From positions 4,060,853-4,124,852 of the forward strand of contig CP054936.1 in the NCBI GenBank assembly GCA_013364255.1: a DNA stretch of 64,000 nucleotides, read 5' to 3'. A model generated the notes under the pieces. That model saw only the letters and a list, made by a program, of their open reading frames with translations, ran no database searches and was not told the DNA's origin. Origin of the DNA: Streptomyces seoulensis. Its GTDB lineage: Bacteria; Actinomycetota; Actinomycetes; Streptomycetales; Streptomycetaceae. The position numbers and the translations under genes are program-made. Positions 16,713 to 25,220 of the stretch are shown piece by piece (positions within the stretch are counted from its first letter, which is position 1; every line of letters begins with the position of its first letter).

Positions 16713-18092
16713 TCACTTCGCCGCCAGGCGTCCGCGCCGCCGCCGGACGCCGCCGCGGTGGCCGCCGCGGGCGGCGGGTCCGCGGCCGTCGAGCTGGAGC
16801 CAGACGCGGACCTCCGTGCCGCCGAGGACGGAGGAGCCGATCCGGACGTCGCCGCCGGTCGACTCCGCCAGCCGCCGCACGATGTCGAGGCCGAGCCCGG
16901 TGGAGCCGTCGCTGCCCGAGCCGCGGCCGCGCAGCATGGCCGCGTCCGGGTCGGGTATGCCGGGACCGGCGTCGGAGACGAGCACGATCACCGCGTCGTC
17001 GCCGTTGTGCACGTCGACGGCGAACGCCGTGCCCTCGGCGGTGTGCCGGAAGACGTTGCCGAGCAGGGCGTCCAGCGCGGCGGCGAGGTCCGCGCGGGCC
17101 ACCGGCACCCGCACCGGCCGCTCCACCCCGGCCAGCCGCCATGTGCGGCCCTCGTCCTCGGCGAGCGCGGACCAGAACCCCATCCGCTCCCGCACCACCT
17201 CGGCCGCGTCGCAGCCGGCGCCCGGACCGACGGCGGCCGTCTGCGGCTTGGCCTCCCGGGCGGTGCGGATGATGGTGTCGACCTCGCGCTCCAGCTGGGC
17301 GACCGCGGCCCGGGTCTGGTCGGCGGCCGGCCCGTGGCCGAGCGAGGCCGCGTTGAGCCGCAGCACGGTCAGCGGGGTGCGCAGCCGGTGCGAGAGGTCG
17401 GCGGCCAGCTCCCGTTCGTTGGCGAGGAGCTGGACGACCTGGTCGGCCATGGAGTTGAACGCGACCGCCGCCAGGCGCAGTTCGGTCGGCCCCTCCTCGG
17501 GCACCCGCGCGCCGAGCTTGCCCTCGCCCAGTTCGTGCGCGCCCTCGACCAGCCGCCGGGCGGGCCGCACCATCCGCACCCCGAGCCGGTCGGCGACGGC
17601 GACGGACCCGACGGCGAGCGCCACGCCGACTCCGGCGAGGACCGCCCAGGCGGTGCCGACGCCGTTGCTGACCTCGGCCTCGGGGACGTAGACCTCGACC
17701 ACCGCGATGGCGCCGGAGCCGAGCGCGACCGGCTGGAGCAGGACGGAGCCGCCGGGCGTCGCGGTGGTGGAGGCGCGGCCCATCCGCCGCACGGCCGCGA
17801 TGTCCGCCTCGGCGGCCCGGCGGCGGCCGATGTCGACGGCCGGCCTGCCGTCGGTCGCCGGTATGTGCACGGCCATCTCGGTGTCCGAGCCGGCCGAGGC
17901 CACGACCCGTTCGAGCTGGTCGTGGTCGGTGGTGATGGACAGCGCGGGCGCCACGGCGGCGGCCTGGCGTTCGGCGTGGGAGAAGGCGCGGTCCCGGGCC
18001 ATCTCCTTGACGACCAGGCCGAGCGGGACGGCGAAGGCGATCACGACCATGGTGGTGACCGCCAGGCACACCTTGACCAGCGCCCATCTCAT
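16713..18092 (-). CDS. Sensor histidine kinase
   Basis: A 459-residue membrane kinase. The first transmembrane helix is at about residues 5-28, then an extracytoplasmic sensor region of about 110 residues, the second helix at about 145-170 (GTAWAVLAGVGVALAVGSVA) and a HAMP linker. The phosphoacceptor is in LAADLSHRLRTPLTVLRLN (H-box His). The ATP site shows the N-box (LLGNVFRHT), D/G1-box (VSDAGPGIPD) and G2 (GSTGLGLDIV). It overlaps the response regulator gene by 4 bases (ATGA), so the pair is co-translated. The stimulus is unknown; adjacency suggests a link to the chitinase. Confidence 0.9.
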   Translation of the reverse strand: MRWALVKVCLAVTTMVVIAFAVPLGLVVKEMARDRAFSHAERQAAAVAPALSITTDHDQLERVVASAGSDTEMAVHIPATDGRPAVDIGRRRAAEADIAAVRRMGRASTTATPGGSVLLQPVALGSGAIAVVEVYVPEAEVSNGVGTAWAVLAGVGVALAVGSVAVADRLGVRMVRPARRLVEGAHELGEGKLGARVPEEGPTELRLAAVAFNSMADQVVQLLANERELAADLSHRLRTPLTVLRLNAASLGHGPAADQTRAAVAQLEREVDTIIRTAREAKPQTAAVGPGAGCDAAEVVRERMGFWSALAEDEGRTWRLAGVERPVRVPVARADLAAALDALLGNVFRHTAEGTAFAVDVHNGDDAVIVLVSDAGPGIPDPDAAMLRGRGSGSDGSTGLGLDIVRRLAESTGGDVRIGSSVLGGTEVRVWLQLDGRGPAARGGHRGGVRRRRGRLAAK

Positions 18093-18793
18093 CGCACGGA
18101 CTCCGCCCCGGGCGGTTCCAGCTTCACGCCGACGCCCCGCAGGGTGTGCAGATAGCGCGGCCGGGCGGCGGTCTCGCCCAGTTTGCGGCGCAGCCAGGAC
18201 AGGTGGACGTCGATGGTCTGGTCGTCGCCGTAGGACTGCTGCCACACCTCGGCCAGCAGTTCCCGGCGGGCCACGACGACGCCGGGCCGGCCGGCCAGGA
18301 AGGCCAGCAGGTCGAACTCGCGGCGGGTGAGGTCAAGGCGTACGCCGTCCAGTTCGGCCTGGCGGCGCAGCGGGTCGACGCTCAGGCCGCCGACCCGCAG
18401 GACGGCGGGGGGCGCGGTGTCGGCGGGGCCGGAGCGGGCGCGGCGCAGCACGGCGGCCATCCGCGCGAACAGGTGCTCGACCGAGAACGGTTTGGTCAGG
18501 TAGTCGTCGGCCCCGGCGTTGAGCAGCCGGACGACCTCCGCCTCGTCGTCGCGCGCGGTGGCGACGATGACGGGCACGTCGGTGATGCCGCGCAGCATCT
18601 TCAGCGCCTCCGAGCCGTCCAGGTCGGGCAGCCCGAGGTCCAGGATGACGACGTCGAAGCGGAGGTGGGCGACCTCGCGCAGCGCCTCCAGCGCCGTGCC
18701 GACGCTGCGCACGGTGTGCGAGGCGTCGGTCAACTGCCGGATGAGCGCCGAGCGTACGAACTGGTCGTCCTCGACCACGAGCACACTTGCCAT
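18089..18793 (-). CDS. OmpR/PhoB-family response regulator
   Basis: A 234-residue DNA-binding regulator, partner of the adjacent kinase. The receiver domain starts VLVVEDDQFVRSAL, with the acceptor Asp in VVILDLGLPDLDG and the conserved Lys in YLTKPFSVEHL. The C-terminal winged helix (residues about 130-225) contains LTRREFDLLAFLAGRPGVVV and a typical QSYGDDQTIDVHLSWLRRKL. The gene comes first in the operon. Its upstream region contains four DnaA-box-like sequences shared with the divergent gene. Confidence 0.92.
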   Translation of the reverse strand: MASVLVVEDDQFVRSALIRQLTDASHTVRSVGTALEALREVAHLRFDVVILDLGLPDLDGSEALKMLRGITDVPVIVATARDDEAEVVRLLNAGADDYLTKPFSVEHLFARMAAVLRRARSGPADTAPPAVLRVGGLSVDPLRRQAELDGVRLDLTRREFDLLAFLAGRPGVVVARRELLAEVWQQSYGDDQTIDVHLSWLRRKLGETAARPRYLHTLRGVGVKLEPPGAESVR

Positions 18794-18834
18794 GCGCCGC
18801 ACCGTACGCCATGGACGCGGACGCGGTGCGGGCC

Positions 18835-18902
18835 TGTGGACAACTCCGGCCGGACCCCCGCCGCCTGTGGACAACGCCCCGTGGACAACGCCCTGTGGAC
18901 GA
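18835..18902 (+). promoter_or_regulatory. Cluster of four DnaA-box-like nonamers
   Basis: TGTGGACAA at 18835-18843 and 18866-18874, CGTGGACAA at 18880-18888 and TGTGGACGA at 18894-18902. TGTGGACAA is the reverse complement of TTGTCCACA, the preferred Streptomyces DnaA box. All four have the same orientation and the last three are spaced 14 bp apart. They lie in the divergent region between the response regulator and a small secreted protein gene. Confidence 0.6.
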
Positions 18903-18970
18903 CCCGGTGCCACACCCCGCCGCCGACCCCGCGAGTGCGCGTGCGACCCCGCTGGGGCGCGTGCGGCAGT

Positions 18971-19519
18971 ATGACGGCGATGCACAGAGGACTCGTACAC
19001 GTACTGGCGTGGTCGCTCGCCACCGGCGCGGCGGCCACCCTGTCGTGGTGGGGCGTCCACACGGTGATGGCGGGCACGGCCTACGACCCGCCGCGCGCCC
19101 TGCCCGTCACGGCGGCCGAGGCGACGGCGAAGGCGCCGTCGCCGCCGGCTTCGGCCGCCCGCGGCCCGTCCCCGTCGCCGAGCGCGCCGGCCACCGCGGC
19201 CGGCCCGGCCACGCCGTCCCGGACACCGGCCGCCCCGCGCCCCTCGGCCTCCTCGTCCGGCGCGCGCCCCGCCCCCTCCCCCACCGCGACCGCCGCCGGC
19301 CGGGTCAAGAGCTACGACACCGACGGCGGCCGGGTGGTCTTCGACCTCGGTCCGGCCGCCGCGACGCTGGTGTCGGCGACCCCGGGCACGGGCTGGTCGA
19401 TGCAGGTGTGGAAGACGGCGGCGTGGATCCGGGTGGAGTTCACCTCGGGCGCCGACCGGGTGTCGGTCATCTGCACCTGGCACGACGGCCCGCCACGGGT
19501 CGAGGTGGGCACCTACTAG
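18971..19519 (+). CDS. Membrane-anchored or secreted protein of unknown function
   Basis: A 182-residue protein with an N-terminal hydrophobic segment (about residues 8-34, VLAWSLATGAAATLSWWGV) that may be a signal peptide or anchor. A long Ala/Pro/Ser linker follows (about residues 50-110), then a compact C-terminal domain of about 70 residues (YDTDGGRVVFDLGPAAATLV, GTGWSMQVWKTAAWIRVEFT) with one Cys near the end. I recognise no family name, but small Streptomyces proteins of this layout are common. The ATG used gives the signal-like N-terminus; the longer upstream open frame covers the DnaA-box region and is unlikely. Confidence 0.65.
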   Translation: MTAMHRGLVHVLAWSLATGAAATLSWWGVHTVMAGTAYDPPRALPVTAAEATAKAPSPPASAARGPSPSPSAPATAAGPATPSRTPAAPRPSASSSGARPAPSPTATAAGRVKSYDTDGGRVVFDLGPAAATLVSATPGTGWSMQVWKTAAWIRVEFTSGADRVSVICTWHDGPPRVEVGTY

Positions 19520-19561
19520 GGACAGCCACCGGGAACGGGCAATCCGGCAGACAACTTTATA

Positions 19562-19592
19562 TTGACAGTTGACTCTCATTTGGCGGTAGCCT
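19562..19592 (+). promoter_or_regulatory. Promoter and candidate TetR operator of the MFS gene
   Basis: TTGACA (19562-19567) and TAGCCT (19587-19592) form a likely promoter with a 19-bp spacer. Overlapping the -35 is a 16-bp near-palindrome, TGACAGTTGACTCTCA (19563-19578; 7-bp arms with one mismatch around TG). This is the expected place for repression by the TetR protein encoded at the end of the operon. Confidence 0.6.
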
Positions 19593-19625
19593 CTCACCAA
19601 GTTGCCCGCCTCATGGGAGGTCCGC

Positions 19626-21176
19626 ATGTCCGCGCACCCTCTGTCCCGGTCGCCGCGCCGCTGGCTCGCGCTGGCCGCCCTCACCCTGAGCGTCCTGATC
19701 GTCGGACTCGACGGGACCGTCATCAGCGTCGCCCTGCCCACCATCGCCGGTGAACTGCACGCCGACAGCGGCCAGTTGCAGTGGATCAGCGGCGGTTACC
19801 TGCTGGCCCTCTCGGTGGCCATGCTCCCGGCCGGCCTGCTCGGCGACCGGTACGGCCACCGCCGGCTGCTACTGGCCGGCATCGCCCTGTTCGGCCTCGC
19901 CTCGCTCGCCGGCGCGTTCGCCGGCTCGCCCGGCGAGGTCGTCGTGGCCCGGACCGTCCTCGGTCTCGGCGCCGCCGCCATCACCCCGCTGACCATGGCG
20001 ATCCTGCCGCGCGTCTTCGCCAAGGAGGAGCTGCCCCGGGCCATCGCCGTCTGGACGGCGGCCACCGCGCTCGGCATGCCGGTCGGCCCGCTGGTCGGCG
20101 GCTGGCTCCTCGACCACTTCTGGTGGGGCTCGGTGTTCCTGTTCAACGTCCCCGTCGCCGCGCTCGCCCTGCTCGCGGGCCTGTGGCTGCTGCCGCGCGA
20201 CCCGCGGACCGCGGACCGGGCCGTCCCCTTCGACACCCTCGGCACCGTCCTGGGCGGCCTCGGCATCACCGTGCTCGTCCACGGCACGATCCTGATCCCC
20301 GCCCACGGCTGGACCGCTCCGGCCGTCCTCGCCTCGCTCGGCGCCGCGGCCGTCCTGCTCACCGCGTTCGTCCTGCACGAGCGCCGCCACCCGCACCCCC
20401 TCGTCGACCTCGGCCTCTTCGCCGACCGGCGCTACCTGTGGGGCACGCTGACCGCCGTCTTCGTCAACTTCGCGGTGATGGGCATCCTGTTCGTCGTCCC
20501 GCAGTACCTCCAGGCCGTGCTCGGCAACGACTCCCTCGGCACCGGCATCCGCGTCCTGCCGCTGATCGGCGGCCTGATGGTGGCGGCCGCGGTGAGCGAG
20601 GCGCTGGTACCGCGGCTCGGCGCGCGCGTCGTCGTCCCGCTCGGCCTGTTCCTGCTCGCGGCCGGCGCGCTGCTCGGCGCGACCACGGGCGGCTCGGACG
20701 GCTACGGCCTCACCGCGCTGTGGCTGGCCCTGGCCGGACTCGGCTTCGGCCTCGCGGTCGTACCGGCGACCGGCCTGGCGATGGGGGCGCTGCCGGAGAC
20801 GAACACCGGCTCGGGCACCAGTCTGCTGGAGACGGTGCAGCAGCTCGGCGGGGTCCTCGGCGTCGCCGGTCTCGGCAGCCTGCTCGGCGCCGGCTACCTC
20901 GCCCGCCTGCGCACCGACGGCCTGCCGGCGCCGGCGGCGCACACCGCGCGCGACTCCGTGACCGGCGCGGACGCGGTGGCGGCGTGGCTGCACGACCCGG
21001 GCCTCGGCCTCTCGGCGCACACGGCGTTCGTGCACGGCATGGACCTGGTCCTCACCGCCTGCGGCGCCATCGCCCTGGTCACCGGGGTCCTCGCCGCGCT
21101 GTTCCTGCCCCGCCGTGCCGCCTCCTCCCCGACGGTGGCCGAGGGCGCGGCGCAGCGCGCAGAATCGGTTGCATGA
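19626..21176 (+). CDS. MFS drug-efflux transporter (DHA2, 14-helix type)
   Basis: A 516-residue integral membrane protein. Motif C of drug:H+ antiporters is visible early (GLGAAAITPLTMAILPRVFA region), motif A-like loop GLLGDRYGHRRLLLAG lies between helices 2 and 3, and motif D1 (LDGTVISVALPTIA) in helix 1. It is the QacA/EmrB type, likely exporting a toxic or antibiotic compound. GGGAGG precedes the ATG. Its stop overlaps the start of the TetR gene by 4 bases (ATGA), so pump and regulator are co-translated. Confidence 0.9.
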   Translation: MSAHPLSRSPRRWLALAALTLSVLIVGLDGTVISVALPTIAGELHADSGQLQWISGGYLLALSVAMLPAGLLGDRYGHRRLLLAGIALFGLASLAGAFAGSPGEVVVARTVLGLGAAAITPLTMAILPRVFAKEELPRAIAVWTAATALGMPVGPLVGGWLLDHFWWGSVFLFNVPVAALALLAGLWLLPRDPRTADRAVPFDTLGTVLGGLGITVLVHGTILIPAHGWTAPAVLASLGAAAVLLTAFVLHERRHPHPLVDLGLFADRRYLWGTLTAVFVNFAVMGILFVVPQYLQAVLGNDSLGTGIRVLPLIGGLMVAAAVSEALVPRLGARVVVPLGLFLLAAGALLGATTGGSDGYGLTALWLALAGLGFGLAVVPATGLAMGALPETNTGSGTSLLETVQQLGGVLGVAGLGSLLGAGYLARLRTDGLPAPAAHTARDSVTGADAVAAWLHDPGLGLSAHTAFVHGMDLVLTACGAIALVTGVLAALFLPRRAASSPTVAEGAAQRAESVA

Positions 21177-21781
21177 CGACGCACGAGACCTCCGCCGCCC
21201 CGCTCGGCCTGCGCGAACGCAAGAAGCGCAAGACCCGCGAACGCATCCGCCACGAGGCCTACCGGCTGTTCGCCGCGCACGGTTACGAGGCGACCACGGT
21301 CGACCAGATCGCGGACGCGGCGGAGGTCTCGCCCAGCACCTTCTTCCGCTACTTCCCCAGCAAGGAGGACGTGGTCCTCCAGGACGAGTACGACCCCGCG
21401 CTGGCCGAGGCGCTGCGGGCCCGGCCCGCCGACGAGCCCTTCGTGGACGCCGTCATCGCCACCCTGAAGGGCCCGGTCGGCGCGATGCTGCAACGCGACC
21501 GCGAGGAACTCCTGCTGCGCACCCGCATCAGCTTCACCGACCCGGCGATGCGCGCCCGCCACGTCGCCGAGCAGCAGCGCAGCGAGAACGAGATCGCCGC
21601 CGTCCTCGCCGAACGCACCGGCCGGGACCCGGCCGACCTGGAGATCAAATGCGCGGCGGCGGCCGTCATCGCGGTCTTCACCACCCTCGTACGGCACTGG
21701 GTGGAGGGCGACGGCCGCGAGGACCTGGCGGAGCTGTACGAGCGCCATCTGCCGCTGCTGTCACGCGGCTTGGGCTTCTGA
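21173..21781 (+). CDS. TetR-family transcriptional regulator
   Basis: A 202-residue repressor. The N-terminal HTH (residues about 20-65) reads RIRHEAYRLFAAHGYEATTV, then IADAAEVSPSTFFRYFPSKE, a classic TetR recognition helix. The C-terminal ligand domain (residues about 70-200) is divergent, as expected for ligand-specific members. Overlap with the pump gene means it probably represses its own operon through the palindrome at 19563-19578; ligand likely a pump substrate. Confidence 0.92.
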   Translation: MTTHETSAAPLGLRERKKRKTRERIRHEAYRLFAAHGYEATTVDQIADAAEVSPSTFFRYFPSKEDVVLQDEYDPALAEALRARPADEPFVDAVIATLKGPVGAMLQRDREELLLRTRISFTDPAMRARHVAEQQRSENEIAAVLAERTGRDPADLEIKCAAAAVIAVFTTLVRHWVEGDGREDLAELYERHLPLLSRGLGF

Positions 21782-21840
21782 AGGACCTCTCGGCCGCCGG
21801 AGCCCGCGGAGTCGCCGGCTGCGCCGCGCGTCAGTGGAAG

Positions 21841-22710
21841 TCAGTGGAAGACGGAGGGCGGCGGGGCCGGGGAGGCGACGGCGGCGGCGTCCGTGACGGG
21901 GCGGGCGCCGCCGGTGAAGTCGCCGAGGGCGCGGCCGTGTTCGACGCGGGCCGGGTGCGGGTCGGAGGCGGAGCGCCGGGTCAGTTCGGCGACCGGCAGC
22001 GGCAGGTCGCGGGCGACGAGGACGGCGTTGCCGAAGCGCTTGCCGCGCAGCACGGCGGGGTCGGCGATCAGGGCGAGTTCGGCGAACCGGGCGGCCGCGG
22101 TGGCGATCTGGCCGCGCAGATGGGCCAGCGGCGGCCCGTCGGCGAGGTTGGCGGCGTAGAGGCCGTCCGGCTTCAGCGCCCTGCGGACCTCGTCAAGGAA
22201 CTCCGCCGAGGTGAGGTGGGCGGGGGTGCGGGCGCCGCTGAACACGTCCGCTATGACCAGGTCGGCCCAGCCGTCGGGCACCTTGGCGAGTCCGGCGCGG
22301 GCGTCGGCGGAGCGTATCCGGATGCGCGCGTTCGCGTCCCACGGCAGCTCGCGGCGCACCAGTTGGACGAGGGCGGCGTCGCGTTCGACCACCTGCTGGG
22401 TGGAGCGGGGGCGGGTGGCGGCGACGTAGCGGGCGAGGGTGAGCGCGCCGCCGCCGAGGTGGACGGCGTGCACCGGCTTCCCGGGCGGCGCCGCCAGGTC
22501 GATGACGTGGCCGAGCCGGCGCTGGTACTCGAAGGAGAGGTACGCCGGGTCGTCCAGGTCGACGTGGGACTGCGGGGCGCCGTCGATCAGCAGGGTCCAG
22601 CCGCGGGGCCGCTCCCGGTCGGGCACGAGCTGGGCGAGCCCGCCATCGATCCGCTCGCTCACGGCTTCGACGGCGCCACGCTCCCGGCGGGGACTCCTGG
22701 ACCTTCCCAT
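21841..22710 (-). CDS. Spermidine-synthase-like methyltransferase-fold protein
   Basis: A 289-residue protein with the Rossmann core of spermidine synthases and SAM-dependent methyltransferases: VHAVHLGGGALTLARYVA (glycine loop), VVERDAALVQLVRREL (acidic residue for ribose), then ADLVIADVFSGARTPAHL. Actinobacterial members of this group are annotated spermidine synthase or fused MnmC-like, but the substrate is unproven. It ends 60 bp from the convergent TetR gene. The ATG at 22710 was chosen; a longer start 8 codons upstream exists. Confidence 0.75.
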   Translation of the reverse strand: MGRSRSPRRERGAVEAVSERIDGGLAQLVPDRERPRGWTLLIDGAPQSHVDLDDPAYLSFEYQRRLGHVIDLAAPPGKPVHAVHLGGGALTLARYVAATRPRSTQQVVERDAALVQLVRRELPWDANARIRIRSADARAGLAKVPDGWADLVIADVFSGARTPAHLTSAEFLDEVRRALKPDGLYAANLADGPPLAHLRGQIATAAARFAELALIADPAVLRGKRFGNAVLVARDLPLPVAELTRRSASDPHPARVEHGRALGDFTGGARPVTDAAAVASPAPPPSVFH

Positions 22711-22749
22711 GGGGCCATTGTCGCAAGCCGCCACGACCGCACGCGCGGG

Positions 22750-22815
22750 CGGCCGCGGTACACCGGGCGGGCGGCCGCGATGGACCGGGTGAGCGACCGC
22801 GGTGCACCGGGCGGC
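22750..22815. repeat. 22-bp tandem repeat, three copies
   Basis: Units 22750-22771, 22772-22793 and 22794-22815 follow the pattern CGGCCGCGGTACACCGGGCG with few changes. The array lies upstream of the spermidine-synthase-like gene and downstream of the convergent-side hypothetical gene. The period equals that of the array at 25221-25346 but the sequence differs. Confidence 0.7.
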
Positions 22816-22836
22816 GGCCGCCCCGTCGGCGAGGGG

Positions 22837-23244
22837 TCAGCGGCAGCTGTCCGCCGCCGCGATCAGCCGGGCCGCCTCGCCGAGGGCGCGGCGCAGGACG
22901 GCGGGGTCCGTCGCCGGGTCGGCCTCCTCCGGCGGGAGCAACCAGTCCGAGCCCTCCACCGGCGGCTCGGGCGCCAGCCGCAGGCCCCGCCCGTCGGTGC
23001 CGGTGCAGGTGCTGCCCGGCACGTCCCACGCCTCGGCCGTGCCCGCCGGCACCACGAAGCCCAGCGTGTCGCCGCCGTCGTCGTGCAGGACGGGTCCCAC
23101 CGCCTCCCCCGTCCCGCGGCGCAGGATGTCGACCGCCTCAAGTCCCTGTCGCGCCGGCACCGTCACCAGGTCGCACCCGGTCTCGGCCGCCGGCGGCGGA
23201 CACGGGTCGACGCTCCCACCGGTCTGCGTCCCGGCCTCCACCAC
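22837..23244 (-). CDS. Small protein resembling a degenerate primpol-like N-domain
   Basis: A 135-residue protein starting at the first of two GTG codons, placed 5 bases after GAGGAGGGG. The order of blocks (CDLVTVPARQGLEAVDILRR, then GPVLHDDGGDTLGFVVPAGT, then GSDWLLPPEEA) parallels that of the protein at 32254-32898 (FDVVNAPAMFGRRMLDRL, GPVAVHRDRMLLFTAPGT, SRWLVAPD), a family often annotated bifunctional DNA primase/polymerase N-terminal domain. The metal-binding acidic residues of active primpols are not apparent. I infer a related, possibly non-catalytic protein. Role unknown. Confidence 0.6.
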   Translation of the reverse strand: MVEAGTQTGGSVDPCPPPAAETGCDLVTVPARQGLEAVDILRRGTGEAVGPVLHDDGGDTLGFVVPAGTAEAWDVPGSTCTGTDGRGLRLAPEPPVEGSDWLLPPEEADPATDPAVLRRALGEAARLIAAADSCR

Positions 23245-23537
23245 GGATACCCCTCCTCGTGAGTCGACGGGCGGGGAGTCGGTCCGCTCGCGGTCCACTC
23301 CCGGTCCATGGGGTACAACGCCGCGGCACGTCAACGGCTACGGCCGAAGACAGCCTCAAAGGATGGCAGTTCATGGCAGATCACGGAGGGGATATCCGGT
23401 TTGTCGCCAAACACCGCGTGGCGGGCCGGACACAGCGGGTACGTTCGTGCTCGCCGGAAACAGGTGGCACCGGGACGACCCGGACAACTCACCCCGCTTC
23501 CGGCATGGTTCGACGGTTCGCACGAGAGGGCCCGGCC

Positions 23538-25127
23538 ATGGCGTCGTCAACGGTGACCTCGTCTCAGTTCCCCCGGCCACCGCGGCCGAATCTCGCCTTC
23601 CGGCGACTGCGCGGACCGCGCTCGCCGGCCGAGTTCGCCGCGGCGGTGCGGCGGGCCGCCCGCGAGATCGGTGAGCGGGTCAGCTGTGACGCGCGCTACA
23701 TCGGCCGGGTAGAGGCGGGCGAGATCCGCTGTCCCAACTACGCCTACGAACGGGTGTTCCTGCACATGTTCCCCGGCCGGACCCTCACCGACCTGGGGTT
23801 CGCGTCCCGCTCGTCCGTCCGCGGACGGACGGCGCGCGCCCCGGAGGACGACGCGCCCCCCGTGTGCGTCACGAGCCCGGAACGCGCCCCGTATGAAACA
23901 CGGGGCGCGTGTCACCCGTATCAAGCCCACGACGCGCGAGAACCGCGGGAGGGCACGGCCCCGCCGCCCGGGCGGGGTCGCGTCGACCCGCGGGCAACGC
24001 CCGACCCGCACGACCCGTACCCCCCGCAAGCCCCGCAAGCCCCGCAAGCCCCGCAAGCCCCGCCCGACCCGTACCACCCGCACGAAGACCACGAGGAGAG
24101 CGACGTGCTGCGTCGCGCATTCATGACCCGCTCCGGCGCCACCGTGGCCGCCGTCTCGCTGGGTCCCCTGGGGCTCGCCCCCGACGCCTCCGCCGCCCCC
24201 GCGGCGGACCGGCCGCTCCGCCGCGCCGGCACGAGCGACGCGGGCGCCCTCGAAGAGGCCGTCCGCAGGATCCGGCTGCTCGACGACCGGCACGGGGCGG
24301 ACGGCCTCTACCGGCGCGCGGCCGCTCCGCTGCGCGCCGCCTACGCGCTGCTGGACGCCGGCGCCACCCGGCAGGCCACCGCCGACCGGCTGCACTCGGG
24401 CGCCGGCGAACTGGCCATCTCGGTGGGCTGGCTGGCCCACGACTCGGGCCGCTTCGACGACGCCCGCTCGCACTACGCCGAGGCCCTGGCCACCGCGCGG
24501 ATGACCGGGGACGCCGGTCTGGAGGCACACGCGTTCTGCAACACGGCGTTCCTCGCCCGCGACGCGGGCCGCCCGCGCGAGGCGGTGCGCGCCGCGCAGG
24601 CCGCCCAGCGGGCCGGCCGGGAGCTGGGCTCCGCACGGCTGATGTCGCTGCTCGCGCTGCGCGAGGCGGGCGGCTGGGCCGGGCTCGCCGACCGCACCGC
24701 CTGCGCGCAGGCGCTCACCCGCGCGCAGGTCCTGTTCGGGCGCGGCCCCGCGGAGACCGACCCGGAGTGGATGACCTTCTACGGCGAGGCCGAGCTGGAG
24801 GGTCTTGAGGCGCAGTGCTGGTCCACGCTGGGCGACTGGCCGCGGGCGGCGCGGCACGCCCGGCGCGCGGCCGAGCTCCAGGACCCCCACTTCACCCGGA
24901 ACATCGCGCTGTACACGGCCGAGCTGGCCGACGACCTCGCGCGCGGGGGCCACCCCGACGAGGCCGCGACGGCCGGGCTGAAGGTCCTGGACCTGCTGGA
25001 CCAGGTCCAGTCCTCGCGCATCCAGACGATGCTGGCCGGGACGGCGCGCGTGCTGCTGCCGCACCGGCGGGCCGCCGGAGTGTCGGCGTTCCTGGAACGG
25101 CACGCCTCGACGCCGCGGACGGCCTGA
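23538..25127 (+). CDS. Regulator with XRE-like HTH and TPR domain
   Basis: A 529-residue protein. Residues about 28-80 contain an HTH-like segment (SPAEFAAAVRRAAREIGERV, then DARYIGRVEAGEIRCPNYAY). A long low-complexity Pro-rich linker with four 9-bp repeats (PQA units, 24027-24062) follows, then a hydrophobic Ala-rich segment near residues 200-225 and from about residue 240 helical TPR-like repeats (LAHDSGRFDDARSHYAEALA, then FLARDAGRPREAVRAAQAAQ). Similar proteins in streptomycetes act as pleiotropic regulators, but this one is not named. GAGGGCCCGGCC precedes the ATG. It is divergent from the small protein gene, 293 bp away. Confidence 0.75.
   Translation: MASSTVTSSQFPRPPRPNLAFRRLRGPRSPAEFAAAVRRAAREIGERVSCDARYIGRVEAGEIRCPNYAYERVFLHMFPGRTLTDLGFASRSSVRGRTARAPEDDAPPVCVTSPERAPYETRGACHPYQAHDAREPREGTAPPPGRGRVDPRATPDPHDPYPPQAPQAPQAPQAPPDPYHPHEDHEESDVLRRAFMTRSGATVAAVSLGPLGLAPDASAAPAADRPLRRAGTSDAGALEEAVRRIRLLDDRHGADGLYRRAAAPLRAAYALLDAGATRQATADRLHSGAGELAISVGWLAHDSGRFDDARSHYAEALATARMTGDAGLEAHAFCNTAFLARDAGRPREAVRAAQAAQRAGRELGSARLMSLLALREAGGWAGLADRTACAQALTRAQVLFGRGPAETDPEWMTFYGEAELEGLEAQCWSTLGDWPRAARHARRAAELQDPHFTRNIALYTAELADDLARGGHPDEAATAGLKVLDLLDQVQSSRIQTMLAGTARVLLPHRRAAGVSAFLERHASTPRTA
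24027..24062 (+). repeat. 9-bp tandem repeat (four copies) within a coding region
   Basis: Four perfect copies of CCGCAAGCC in phase encode PQA-PQA-PQA-PQA in the linker of the HTH/TPR protein. Because the unit is three codons, copy-number change would alter linker length without breaking the frame. Confidence 0.85.
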
Positions 25128-25220
25128 GCACCCGGCCGGGAACGCCCGGCGCTCCGACCGGCCGCCCGGGACGACCGGCCCCAGGGCTGTCGCCCCCGGA
25201 CGGCGGGCCGTGGGGCCGGC

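Noticed and set aside
14035..17691. A 1218-codon open frame on the plus strand across the second GH1 gene, the chitinase and part of the kinase
   Set aside because: It is antisense or out of frame to three well-recognised genes and its translation is Arg/Gly/Pro-rich without motifs; long shadow frames are normal at this G+C.
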